Shown here: positions 10,396-22,574 of the stretch, in pieces
Layout of the letters: every line of letters begins with the position of its first letter
Numbering within the stretch: the first letter of the stretch is position 1
NCBI GenBank assembly: GCA_963377175.1
Contig: CAUJNA010001022.1
Span: forward strand, 55,166-119,165
Length of the DNA stretch: 64,000 nt
Direction: 5' to 3'
From: Effrenium voratum
Taxonomy: Eukaryota > Sar > Dinophyceae > Suessiales > Symbiodiniaceae
The notes under the pieces: generated by a model
Told to the model about the DNA's origin: nothing
What the model saw: the letters and a program-made list of their open reading frames with translations, nothing else
The model's database searches: none
Program-made: the position numbers and the translations under genes

Positions 10396-10479
10396 TGAAA
10401 ACGAAGAGATGTCAGTTTCCGCTTTATGCAGGGGATCTGAAAATAGGTCAGTTTTCTCAAGGCCTATTTCTTCGGGTGG

Positions 10480-10548
10480 TTTCCCCCCCCCCCCGTACGA
10501 GGGAACTTTATGTATAATGTGAACGGGCCATTCGCCTTTTGATAACCA
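10480..10548 (-). repeat. dispersed repeat family 3, copy 1
   Basis: On the minus strand: CCCGTTCACATTATAC, GTTCCCTCGTACGGGGGGGG. The same blocks occur on the plus strand at 14632-14700 (CCGGTTCACATTATACGCAT, GTTCCCTGCCACGGGGGGGG). The pair is therefore an inverted dispersed duplication. Confidence 0.6.
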
Positions 10549-10559
10549 AGTCTTAGTTA

Positions 10560-11930
10560 AGAGAATTTTTAGAATTCTAGATGGTCCCAGCCCAGGAGGG
10601 GCCAGCCAGGACCTTTTGATTTTTATATTTTTTAGAATTTTTAGAACTTTTAGATTTTTTGAATTGAGTTCTAAAAATTCTAAAATTCGGACCCCCAAAA
10701 TTTAGAATTTTTAGAATTTTTAGAACTCAATTCTAAAAAATCTAAAAATTCTAAAAATCGGACCCCCGAAATTTAGAATTTTTGGAATTTTTAGAATTCT
10801 AGAGGTCCCAGCCCAGGAGGGGCCCAGCCAGGACCCTTGATTTTTAGAATTTTTAGAATTTTTAGAACTTTTAGAATTTTTAGAATTGAGTTCAAACAAT
10901 TCTAAAAATTCTAAAAATCGGACCCCCGAAATTTAGAACTTTTAGAATTTTTAGAATTCTAGATGGTCCCAGCCCAGGAGGGGCCCAGCCAGGACCTTTG
11001 ATTTTTAGAATTTTTAGAACTGTTAGATTTTTTAGAATTGAGTTCTAAAAAACCTAAAAATTCTAAATTTCGGGGGTCCGATTTTTAGAATTTTTAGAAT
11101 TGAGTTCTAAAAATTCTAAAAAATCTAAATTTTGGGGGTCCGAATTTTAGAATTTTTAGAATTTTTAGAACTCAATTCTAAAAAATCTAACAGTTCTAAA
11201 ACTTCTAAAAATTCTGAAAATAAAAGGTCCTGGCTGGGCCCCTCCTGGGCTGGGACCATCTAGAATTCTAAAAAGTCTAAAAATTCTAAATTTCGGGGGT
11301 CCGATTTTTAGAATTTTTAGATTTTTTAGAATTGAGTTCTAAAAATTCTAAAAGTTCTAAATTTCGGGGGTCCGATTTTTAGAATTTTTAGATTTTTGAA
11401 CTCAATTCTAAAAATTCTAAAAGTTCTAAAAATTCTAAAAATTCTAAAAATCAAGGGTCCTGGCTGGGCCCCTCCTGGGCTGGGACCTCTAGAATTCTAA
11501 AAATTCTAAAAATTCTAAATTTCGGGGGTCCGATTTTTAGAATTTTTAGATTTTTTAGAATTGAGTTCTAAAAATTCTAAAAATTCTAAATTTTGGGGGT
11601 CCGATTTTTAGAATTTTTAGATTTTTTTGGAACTCAATTCTAAAAATTCTAAAAGTTCTAAAAAATCGAAAAAATCTAAAAATATATATATATAAAAATC
11701 AAAGGTCCTGGCTGGCCCCTCCTGGGCTGGGACCATCTAGAATTCTAAAAATTCTAAAAATTCTAAATTTCGGGGGTCCGATTTTTAGAATTTTTAGATT
11801 TTTTAGAACTCAATTCTAAAAATTCTAAAAGTTCTAAAAAATCGAAAAAATCTAAAAAATATAAAAATCAAAGGTCCTGGCTGGCCCCTCCTGGGCTGGG
11901 ACCATCTAGAATTCTAAAAATTCTAACATC
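10560..11930. repeat. orientation-switching tandem array with GC-rich core motif
   Basis: A 1.37 kb array of TTTAGAATTTTTAGAA-type words, punctuated by seven copies of a 31-32 bp core. Three copies read GGTCCCAGCCCAGGAGGGGC (10583, 10804, 10975) and four read its reverse complement GGTCCTGGCTGGGCCCCTCC (11226, 11456, 11704, 11873). The core itself can fold partly on itself. A second motif CGGACCCCCGAAATTTAG also flips to CTAAATTTCGGGGGTCCG at the same midpoint (about 11000-11220). There are no coding frames. Confidence 0.9.
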
Positions 11931-14300
11931 GAGTATTTTTTGAGAGTTCAATTCTATAGTTTCAACATCAAAAAACATTGAGCATCCTGCACGCCCCTGG
12001 GCTAGGACGTGAAAGGCATGTCGCCCCCTTTGTTCGCGAGTAAGCAGAGAGGTTGGAAAGAGTGAGGAAGGGATGGGAAGGTGGAGGACATGCCTCTCAC
12101 TAGCGTAAAAGGGGTAGGAAGAGAAATGAAAGATGCTTCTCTTTTTAGCTGTTGGATGGGGTGAAGGCAATTCACCCTTTCATGCTACTCCTTTCTCTTT
12201 TCCACGCCTTTACCCACAACCGCAAGTAGCTGTGTGTTGGATAAAGGCTTGGGAGACGAAGGATAGAGAGTGAGGGATAGAGATGAATGCTGGGCCAGCC
12301 CTCACAAGGCTTCTCTCTTCGTTCGTCCATCATTATCTCTTCATCCACATCCTTTATCTCTCCTTAAAGACCGGGAGAGAAGATAGGAAAAGGACAGGCA
12401 ATGGAGCTTCAGCTCGTCTCATGCCTTCGCCAGCTCTAGAGCCAACATAAGAGAGGGAGAAGGGGTGACATCTCTTTCTCTCACGTAGAGTCCTTGCCAT
12501 TATTTCAGAATGAAGAAATGGCGTGGGAAGGCGCGTGAGAGGGAGATGACCAGCTCCTCCATCATTATCCTATCTGTTAGAGCTGTGGGGCCAACGGAGA
12601 GAGCAAGAGAAAGAGGGTCAACAGGTAAAGATGATTGGGGAAGAGATAGAGAGTGAACGGAAAAGCTGGGACAATAAGGACATTCCAGCTCGTCTAGCTT
12701 TCATCTACTTCCCTTCTCTTGACCTCCCTCGTTTCTGGGCAAGAGGTTGGGAAAGAGAAGCTGAATAGAGGTGAAGAAAGAGGAATTCATTTGTAACTGC
12801 TGGAAAGAACTGGCCAGCGGATGGGATTTCCTCTGGCCACCTCTCACCTAATCACTTTACCTCTCTCGTCATCAATTTCCTTTCTCCTTTCCATTCTCAC
12901 CGTTGCAAAGGCTAGGAAAGAAGAAGGGGTGAAGAGATAGGAGAGAGAACTAGAATGAAGAACCCAGATGACATGAAAGACGTTCTGGATTCTGTGACAT
13001 GGTTAAGGGGAAGGAGATGTTGGTGATAGAGAAGGAGAAGGAGTTGCATTCCTTTCTCTTGCATACAATCCCCGCCACTCCAGAATTAAGAGATGGCAAG
13101 GGAAGGCGTGTGAGAGGGAGATGACCAGCTCCTCCATCATTATCCTACCTGTTAGAGCTGGAGCTGAGCGAGAGAGAGAGAGAGATGGAGGGCGGTCATA
13201 TGATGGCTAATGAAAGAGAAGGCGCCATCATCACTCTCACTTTTTACCTCTCATTACCTACCTCCCATCATCTCTAGCTTCTAAATCTTGGATGTGGATG
13301 AGGGAGGAGATAGGATGAGAGGGAAAACGTGACAAGGTGAGCCCACCCACTCTCTCCTTCACCCACCTTTTTAATCTCCTTTTCTCTCGCTTGCAGGTGA
13401 TGATGAGTGAAGAAGCGAGCGAAGAGTCAGGGCAAGAAAGGAAGAGACAGGGAAAGAGATGTTACTATCATAAAAATGTTTCCATACTCTAAGAGTACAA
13501 ATCAGAGACGCTTTATCATTTGAGATGCTTTCCATCTCTTGCAATCGCTTTCTCCATTCTATTTCCCTCTCATGTCACTCCCAAAGCTATTAAAAGAGAA
13601 CGGGAATGACAGGTAAAGATGATTGGAATTGGACAATAAGGACATTCCAGCTTGTCTAGCTTTCATTCACTTCCCTTCTCTTGACCTCCCTCGTTTCCAA
13701 AAGAAACTTATAACTGGGCAAGAGGTTGGGCAAGAGAAGCTGAAAAGAGGTGAAGAAAGAGGAGTTCATTTGTAACTGCTGGAAAGAATTTCTTTTCTCC
13801 TTTCCATTCTCACCGTTGAAACGGCTAGGAAAGAGATAGGAAAGAGAATTAGAATGAAGAACCCAGATGACTAAGGAAACAAGATGGTTGGATGGCCATC
13901 CATCTCCTTGCCCACTCTCTCATCTCTTTCCCCGCCCAATAGAAATGAAGGGGAGAAAGGGTGGTGGTAAGGTGGTAAGATAGAGGCTTGAATCATGAGG
14001 CCAGACAGCCATCCTCCCCTCTCGCCATTTTTTCTTGGCATATCTTCACTTTCCAAGAATATCTTTTCCCATTCTCATCCATCTCCCAGCCAATGAAAAT
14101 GAGGTGAGGGGATGGGCCGTGAGATGGCCAATCAATGAGTTTTTTCCTCTCTCTCGCCCTTCTCTCCCTCTCTACCTCCCATCACCCAACCTCTGCTTCC
14201 GAGAAAAAGAGTTGGGGTGATAAAGGGAAACAAGAAGGGGGGAGAAATAAGCAATGGAGATTCCTTAGCCCACCCTTCCTTGAGATCTTATTGGTAGGCA
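11931..14300. repeat. purine/pyrimidine-striped domain with long direct repeats
   Basis: Alternating 20-80 nt blocks of AG-rich and CT-rich sequence on one strand, unlike anything else in the window. Two direct repeats stand out: 12622-12972 with 13610-13871 (share GGTAAAGATGATTGG, GACAATAAGGACATTCCAGC, TTCATTTGTAACTGCTGGAA and GAATGAAGAACCCAGATGAC), and 12490-12585 with 13070-13160 (share GAGGGAGATGACCAGCTCCT). No coding potential with splice support. Confidence 0.75.
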
Positions 14301-14630
14301 TTTCCTGTCTACAGACTCTCTAGACCCAATTATGAATTGATTATTGTAATCTACAGTACCAAGTCTTGGTCATTTCTGTATCACCTATTAATTAATCACT
14401 TGTCTCTACTTTGCTCCATTGATAAGACTTCTGCAGTCCATGACATCAATAATCGCAAGGCAAGAGAAACACCAAGAGCTGAGAAAGATAATTAAATATG
14501 AGATACGCTAAAATAGAATATAAAAAATGTTGAATTGGAATTAGTTTCTGGATTGACCTGACCGTGCAAATCTGCGACGCTGCTATCCCTTTTTTCGCGC
14601 AGATCAAGTGGCAAGTGCTGAAAAAGGAGC
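14301..14630. other. AT-richer spacer
   Basis: No feature that I can support. A short TTTTTTCGCGCAG acceptor-like site near 14592 precedes an IKWQVLKKEP reading, but it lacks the AG|G signature of the better exons. Confidence 0.35.
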
Positions 14631-14631
14631 C

Positions 14632-14700
14632 GGTTCACATTATACGCATTGTTCCCTGCCACGGGGGGGGAGGGGGGGGGGAGGGGGGGGGGGGTCCCCC
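14632..14700 (+). repeat. dispersed repeat family 3, copy 2, with G-tract
   Basis: CCGGTTCACATTATACGCAT and GTTCCCTGCCACGGGGGGGG match the minus-strand copy at 10480. The G-tract at 14664-14695 (four G runs of 8 or more separated by single A) is a strong G-quadruplex candidate on the plus strand. Confidence 0.6.
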
Positions 14701-14750
14701 ACGTACCGCGCGGCAATTTGATGACGTTCCACTAAACGTAGTCTTCGGGG

Positions 14751-14804
14751 AGCCGGTGTCGCAAATCAGGGGTCCCAGGCTCGATTCCCCCTGCCGGCTT
14801 TTTT
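14751..14804 (+). ncRNA. tRNA-like 3' fragment with pol III signals
   Basis: AGCCGG (14751) pairs with CCGGCT (14794), which is followed at once by a T6 run, the usual RNA polymerase III stop. Between them GGCTCGATTCC differs by one base from the B-box consensus GGTTCGANTCC. The D and anticodon arms are missing, so this is a truncated tRNA or a SINE remnant rather than a working gene. Confidence 0.4.
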
Positions 14805-14940
14805 GCTGGCTTGGGCTTCCTGCATCCTTTTGCCGAAAATCTGGAAAAACTCAATGTTTTTGGACGTCCTCTTTGCGAAAACGCTGAAAAAAACGTGTTT
14901 TTTTGCGGGAAATACTGGGGAGCAAAGGGGAAGTGCAAGG

Positions 14941-15138
14941 ATACATACATACATACATACATACATACATACATACATTACAGTACATTACATTACATTA
15001 CATTACATGACATTACATGACATTACATACATACATACATTACATACATACATGCATGCATACATGTATGTAAGCATGCATGCATGCATGCATGCACGCA
15101 CACATACATACATACGTACATACATTACATGCATTACA

Positions 15139-15196
<58 letters not shown>

Positions 15197-15334
15197 GCAT
15201 ACTCACATACATGCATACATGCATACATACATACATGCATACATAAATACATGCATGCTTACAGACATACATACATACGTACATACATACATACATGCAT
15301 ACATACATACAACATACATACATACACACATACA

Positions 15335-15365
<31 letters not shown>

Positions 15366-15478
15366 CATACATTACATACATACATACATTACATACATTA
15401 CATACATTACATACATTACATACATTACATACATTACATACATTACATACATCACATACATTACATACATTACATACA

Positions 15479-15509
<31 letters not shown>

Positions 15510-16979
15510 CATACATACATACATACATACATACATACATACATACATACATTACATACATTCATACATACATACATACATACATACATACATACATACA
15601 TACATACATACATACATACATACATACATACAACATACATACATACATACATACATACATACATCACATACATACATACATACATACATACATACATACA
15701 TACATACATACATACACACATACAACATACATTATACAACATACATAAACACACATACATACATACATAACATACACAAAACACATGCACTACATACATG
15801 CATACATCACATACTTACAACATACCATTACAAACAGCATAACCTACATACAAACATACATACCATACATACCATAACATTCATACATACATACATACAT
15901 GCATGCCATGCATGCATACATACATAAATTTCATACATACATTACATAGCATACATACATACATACATGCATGCATGGCTTGGGCTTCCTGCAATTACAT
16001 ACCTACATACATACATCACATACATACATACATACCATACATACATTACATACAAACATACATACATACATACATTACAGTACATTAAATTACATTACTT
16101 ACAATTACATTACATTACATTACGTTACTACATACATACATTACATTACATTACATTACATTACATTACATTACATTACATACATTACTCAATACATACA
16201 TACATAACATGCATACATACATAAATACATTACATACAGAAACATTACCATATAAACATACAAACATACATTCATACATAATACATACATACATTACATG
16301 ACATAACATACAAACATACATACATTACATACATACATTACATACATTACATACATTACATACATTACATACATACATACATACAAACATACATACATAC
16401 ATATACATTACATTACAAACATACATAACACACTTACCTACATACATACATACATACATACATACACTTCCATACATACATACATACACATATACATACA
16501 ACATACGTAACATACATACATACATTACATACATACATACATTCATTACATACATAACTACATACATACATACATGCATACATACATACATACATACTTA
16601 CTTACTTAACTTTGCTTACTTACTTGCTTACATAACATAACATAACATGCATGCATGCATACATAACATACATACATACATACATACATACATACATACA
16701 TACATACATACATACATACATACATACATACATACATACATACATTAAATACAAACATACATACATACATACATACATACATACATACATACATACATAC
16801 ATACATACATACATACATACATACATACATACATACATACATACATTAATACATACATACATACATACATACATACATACATACATACATACATACATAC
16901 ATACATACATTACTTACATTACATACATACATACATACGTACATACATACATACATACATACATACATACATACATACA

Positions 16980-17010
<31 letters not shown>

Positions 17011-17032
17011 CATACATACATACATACATACC

Positions 17033-17063
<31 letters not shown>

Positions 17064-17065
17064 CA

Positions 17066-17096
<31 letters not shown>

Positions 17097-17206
17097 CATA
17101 CATACATACATACATACATACATACATACATACATACATTACATACATACATACAAACAATACATACATACATTACTACATTACATACATACATTACATA
17201 CATACA

Positions 17207-17237
<31 letters not shown>

Positions 17238-17334
17238 CATACATACATACCATAACATACATACATACATACATACATACATACATACATTACATTACAT
17301 TACATTACATTACATTACATTACATTACATTACA

Positions 17335-17365
<31 letters not shown>

Positions 17366-17426
17366 CATACATACATACATACATGCATGCATACATACAT
17401 ACAACACACAGACATACACACATACA

Positions 17427-17457
<31 letters not shown>

Positions 17458-17556
17458 CATACATACATACATACATACATACATACATACATACATACAT
17501 ACATACATACATACATACATACATACATACATACATACATACATACAATACATACA

Positions 17557-17587
<31 letters not shown>

Positions 17588-17601
17588 CATACATACATAC
17601 A

Positions 17602-17632
<31 letters not shown>

Positions 17633-17643
17633 CACTACATACA

Positions 17644-17674
<31 letters not shown>

Positions 17675-17839
17675 CATACATACATACATACATTACATTA
17701 CATTACATTACATTACATTACATTACATTACATTACATTACAATACATACATACATACATACATACATACATACATACATACATACATACATACATACAT
17801 ACATACATACATACATACATACATACATACCTACAAACA

Positions 17840-17870
<31 letters not shown>

Positions 17871-17916
17871 CATACATACATACATACATACATACATTAC
17901 ATACAACATACATACA

Positions 17917-17947
<31 letters not shown>

Positions 17948-18377
17948 CATACATACATACATACATACATACATACATACATACATACATACATACATAC
18001 ATACATACATACATACATACATCCATCCATACATACATACATACATACATACATACATACATACATACATACATACATACATACATACATACATACATAC
18101 ATACATACATACATACATACATACATACATACATACATACATACATACATACATACATACATACATACATACACACATACATACATACATACATACATAC
18201 ATACATACATACATACATACATACATACATACATACATACATACATACATACATTGCACACACATACATACATACATACATACATACATACATACATACA
18301 TACATACATACATACATACATACATACATACATACATACATACATACATACATACATTACATACATACACACATACA

Positions 18378-18408
<31 letters not shown>

Positions 18409-18502
18409 CATACATACATACATACATACATACATACATACATACATACATACATACATACAGAACATACATACATACATACATACATACATACATACGT
18501 AC

Positions 18503-18533
<31 letters not shown>

Positions 18534-18539
18534 CATACA

Positions 18540-18570
<31 letters not shown>

Positions 18571-18610
18571 CATACACACATACATTACATACATACATAC
18601 ATACATTACA

Positions 18611-18641
<31 letters not shown>

Positions 18642-18734
18642 CATACATACATACATACATACATACAGTACATACAGTACATACATACATACATACATTC
18701 ATACATACATACATAAATTACATACATACATACA

Positions 18735-18765
<31 letters not shown>

Positions 18766-18810
18766 CATACATACATACATACATTACATACATACATACA
18801 TACATTAACA

Positions 18811-18841
<31 letters not shown>

Positions 18842-18855
18842 CATACATACATACA

Positions 18856-18886
<31 letters not shown>

Positions 18887-18937
18887 CATACATACATACA
18901 TACATACATACATACATAACAACATTACATAACAACA

Positions 18938-18968
<31 letters not shown>

Positions 18969-18998
18969 CATACATACATACATACATACATACATACA

Positions 18999-19029
<31 letters not shown>

Positions 19030-19035
19030 CATACA

Positions 19036-19066
<31 letters not shown>

Positions 19067-19298
19067 CATACATACATACATACATACATACATACATACA
19101 TACATACATACATACATACATACATACATACATACATACATACATTACATATATACATACATACATACATACATACATACATACATACATACATACATAC
19201 ATACATACATACATACATACATACATACATACATACATACATACATACATACAAACATACATACATCCCATACATATGTACATGCATGCATACATACG
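14941..19298. repeat. 4.4 kb (ATAC)n microsatellite
   Basis: Nearly pure ATAC tetramers, with local variants: ATTAC pentamers (14985-15030, 16140-16190, 17289-17340, 17690-17742), ACTT runs (15140-15200) and GCAT steps (15050-15100). A unique 18-bp word (TGGCTTGGGCTTCCTGCA) interrupts it at 15976 and also occurs in the left flank at 14807. Very long open frames of His/Tyr/Ile/Thr (+) or Tyr/Val/Cys/Met (-) are produced by the repeat and are not genes. Confidence 0.97.
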
Positions 19299-19785
19299 AG
19301 AGAGGGAGCGTGGGGAGAGAGAGGCTTGGGGGGATGGGGAGGATGGGAGCAGAGGGAGGGAGAGAGGACGACAGAACACACAAGGGAGACAAGGAAGAGA
19401 GGAAGAAGGAGAAAAGGGAGAGGACAATGTCGGCGGACTGAGCCGGAGGCTCTAAAGTTTTTATGTGGGATGTGCCTAAATACGGAACCTTGATCATGGG
19501 CTTTGCTCAACAAACTCCTGATCACTGAGTTCTCCAGCCTAAGTTCCTCATTTTCGAGGATGCCCCCCCCCACCAACAACAAGTGAGCCCAGTCCAGCAA
19601 CTCAGCATACCCCAGAAAAGTTCAGGGGACGTTCAAACAGCTTGTCCTATTCCAGAAACTCGCCCTGAAAGGAAACAGGGATGGAATATGAAAGGCTCGT
19701 TCCCACTCATTCCCTGCCTATCGCAAGAGGCCGCTGGATCTCTGGCCGCGAAGCTTCGCTCCCGGGCCCCGGCGTTTGCTCGGAG

Positions 19786-19837
19786 GAGTCTGCGCTGGAG
19801 CTCATGGAGACGCGCGTGGCCTTCCGCTGGAGCTTCG
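19786..19837 (+). CDS. possible exon, ESALELMETRVAFRWSF
   Basis: A 52-nt candidate after GCGTTTGCTCGGAG|G with a GT donor (CTTCG|GTCCTG). It is open, acidic and GC-rich against its surroundings. It starts in phase 0, which would fit the phase-0 end of the exon at 8044, but 11.7 kb lie between, so a link is speculative. The same stretch is open in other frames. Confidence 0.35.
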
Positions 19838-20377
19838 GTCCTGTGGACCGAAACGTGTCCAGAAAAGCAAACTCCCCCCGTCCAGAGAGACTCACTGAGT
19901 GTGTCAAAATGGCACCCCCTCCAATTTCGGTGGGTGGTTTCAACCAAACGGGGTGTCCCGACAACAAAGAAACACTGAACAAAAACGCCCAGATGAAGCC
20001 ATGGGAGACCGATTGCGACTAGTGTGTGGCGGTTGTGTTATCAGTCAACAAACGTGTGATTTTGTTGAGAGTGATTGCCTTTTTGGCTTGAATTAATCAG
20101 AAGTCAAAGGAAAACCCAATCTTTCTGTTGGGCCATCCCTGCTCCGGGAATCCCCACTGTGCAGAAAGGAGGTTTCCAGCTTGGTTGGTTCTGCGATCGG
20201 GCTCCCGTGGGGGGGGTAAGGAATATTGGAGGGCTGCAATGGACTATTTGGATTGGACGTAATTGGGTTCCGTTGGACTGGGTATCTTGCGTTGGGCTCG
20301 ACTGAAGTAGATGTGATTGCATTGGGCGGGATTGAGTGGACAAACGAACGCATAAGCAAACCACTGGACGGATGGCT

Positions 20378-20960
20378 ACTCGATGGATGGATGGATGGAT
20401 GGATGGATGGATGGATGGATGGATGGATGGATGGATGGATGGATGGACGGATGGCTACTCGATGGATGGATGGATGGATGGAGGGAGGGAGGGAGGGAGG
20501 GAGGCATGGATGGATGGATGGATGGAGGGAGGGAGGGAGGGAGGGAGGGAGGCATGATGAATGGATGGAGGGAGGGAGGGAGGGAGGGAGGGAGGCATGG
20601 ATGGATGGATGGAGGGAGGGAGGGACGCATGGATGGATGGATGGAGGGAGGGGGAGGGAGGGATGGAGGGAGGGATGGAGGGAGGGATGGAGGGAGGGAG
20701 GGAGGCATGGATGGATGGATGGATGGAGGGAGGGGGAGGGAGGGAGGGATGGAGGGAGGGAGGGAGGGATGGAGGGAGGGAGGGATGGAGGGAGGGCGGG
20801 AAGATAAAAGGAAGGAAGGAAGGAAGGAAGGAAGGAAGGAAGGAAGGAAGGAAGGAAGGAAGGAAGGAAGGAAGGAAGGAAGGAAGGATGGGTGAAAGGA
20901 TGGATGGATGAATGGGTGGATGCATGCATGCATGGATGCATGCATGCAAACCAACACAAC
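20378..20960. repeat. compound tetranucleotide microsatellite GGAT/GGGA/GGAA
   Basis: (GGAT)n at 20378-20460, mixed GGAT and GGGA blocks to 20795, pure (GGAA)n at 20810-20890, then GGAT/GCAT to 20950. All G/A-rich on the plus strand. Open frames over it (Pro/Ser on minus; Met-Asp-Gly-Trp, Gly-Arg-Glu or Lys-Glu-Gly-Arg on plus) are artefacts. Confidence 0.95.
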
Positions 20961-22411
20961 CATCTGCGTGTTTTTTCTTTTTTTCCCAGCCAAACACATG
21001 TGTAAGATTCTTGTCCATACTTAGTGCACCTCAAAATGCAACAACATTTCAAGAGAGACCCCAAACCTCTATCTTTCCATCTTTCGGTCTTCGTACGAGG
21101 CCATAGGAAAAAAGGGCACGGCACCTTTTGTTGGTTGGCTTCAAAAGAAAACCATATCCGAAAAGATGGGCTATGTGTGAAACCAGACCCCCGGCACAAG
21201 ATTCCTCCCCCGACCTTAAAAAGGGAGCCTCAAACGCGCAACTAGGAGAAAGCAAGCAGCCGGCTGGACTCGGCGTTCGTCCGAGTCAAAAAAGCCGAAA
21301 AACGTCGGCGTCCCTTGCATTTGAGCAGCGCCCGAAACCTGCTGACTTGTTTTTTCTCCCAACGCGATTCGAAAGGTTGATATTAAAACTACAACCCCTA
21401 CTGAACCGGGTAGTATAAAATGACCAATGGGGTTTGGGCGCTGCTCACATGTAGTCTACCCTAAACTATACCATAATGTTCCGTGGAGACCCTAGTGGTT
21501 GTCCGGGAAACAACTAGCGAACAAGTCGAATCAGCCGGGTCCTCCGCTGTTGCCCTCCTGGTTGTCCTGCTTGTACATGCGCTCCAGGCAGCATCTGCAA
21601 GCCAAACGGCTTATGGTGCATGTGCGAGCTTAAAGGAAAATGAAGAACAACCTTCAGGGCAAACAGTTGTCAAAGTAGGCAAGCCTTTGGTCTGGTATTG
21701 TCAAGAACAAGTAAGAACACACACACACACATGGTGACGCTTGCTTCTAAGGGCCACGTTGTTGACGGCCTAGCTTAATGCTCAGGACTTCAGGACTGCA
21801 AGCATCTACACGGATAAAGTGTCACTCATCAGAGACAAAGTTAGGGAACCTCCCCCGGAAAAAGGACCCAAATCCGCTGGTTTCCCTTTAGGTTCCCCGT
21901 GTTGTTGTTTGCTGCACAGGACCCTTGAAAGGAATGGGCAAGTGGAAGCTGGCCCGTCGGAACCACGCCTCTGCATGAGCCGCATGACGGCTTGGTCCTA
22001 GAGCTGCATGCACGTCTCTGGATCACATTTGGGTGGTTGTCAATACAGGCAGTTCCTTTTTCCACCATAGTACCCGCCTGTTGCCACTTTTTCCTCCAAA
22101 AATAGCAACCCCTCATATCTGTTTGTTGGGCGTGATGAACAGAAGTCTAGACAATCCCCAAAAGGGGTTCCAACTTAAACAAGCTGCACATCGTGTGCTC
22201 TCCACGCTGGGTGAGTTAATATGTTTGTCACCAACACGGGACCCAAGACATGGGCTCACTCTCTTTGTGAGGCTCAGCGCTACGATGCCCACTCCGGATT
22301 GCAAGCGCATGTTCAGTGTGTGCTTCTGTCTAGGCACTAAACAAGTACAAGCTGATCATGATGTTAGGCTTAGTGAGTTGGCGTAGTCAAGCCGCTAAAA
22401 TCCCCCTGAGT
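20961..22411. other. non-coding stretch, one weak exon candidate
   Basis: Nothing firm. On the minus strand near 21595-21530, after TTTGGCTTGCAG, a short frame ends in a stop (CCLERMYKQDNQEGNSGGPG) and could be a terminal exon, but the acceptor lacks the following G seen at the better exons. A plus-strand frame at the same place has a hydrophobic run, equally unproven. Confidence 0.3.
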
Positions 22412-22574
22412 TCCCATTCGTTGATCAGTATCTGTGCGCCGCCCGAAACCGCCGCGAAACCGTTCGCAATCGCAAGTCGTCTCGTCGGGTCCATCGAAGT
22501 TGCGCCCTCCGCAAGTACCGCGTTGTAGTCCTGGCCGCAACGCTGCGCTTCTTGAAGGTACCCCGGACCAGGTC
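22412..22574 (-). CDS. probable exon, unknown protein
   Basis: After GTGGAG|G the minus strand reads PGPGYLQEAQRCGQDYNAVL, then AEGATSMDPTRRLAIANGFA and AVSGGAQILINEWELRGI, then a stop. Composition is protein-like and GC content is raised. The 3' end is uncertain. It may belong to the same minus-strand gene as the exons at 25.8 and 27.0 kb, but no phase link was established. Family not recognised. Confidence 0.4.

Noticed and set aside
10560..11930. Regular repeat with spacers, considered as a CRISPR array
   Set aside because: Repeat copies change orientation, spacers are themselves repetitive, and the genome is eukaryotic.
14751..14804. Complete tRNA gene
   Set aside because: Only the acceptor, a B-box-like element and a T6 stop are present; D and anticodon arms are missing.
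14803..19455. Very long open frames of His/Tyr/Ile/Thr (+) and Met/Tyr/Val/Cys (-), up to 934 codons
   Set aside because: They are translations of the ATAC repeat, in which stops cannot occur in several frames.
20093..21199. Open frames of Pro/Ser/Ile/His (minus) and Gly/Arg/Glu or Lys/Glu (plus)
   Set aside because: Direct products of the GGAT/GGGA/GGAA microsatellite; flanks show no coding character.
21478..21737. Plus-strand ORF with a hydrophobic run (possible signal or membrane protein)
   Set aside because: No splice sites or homologous motif, and the opposite strand is equally open.
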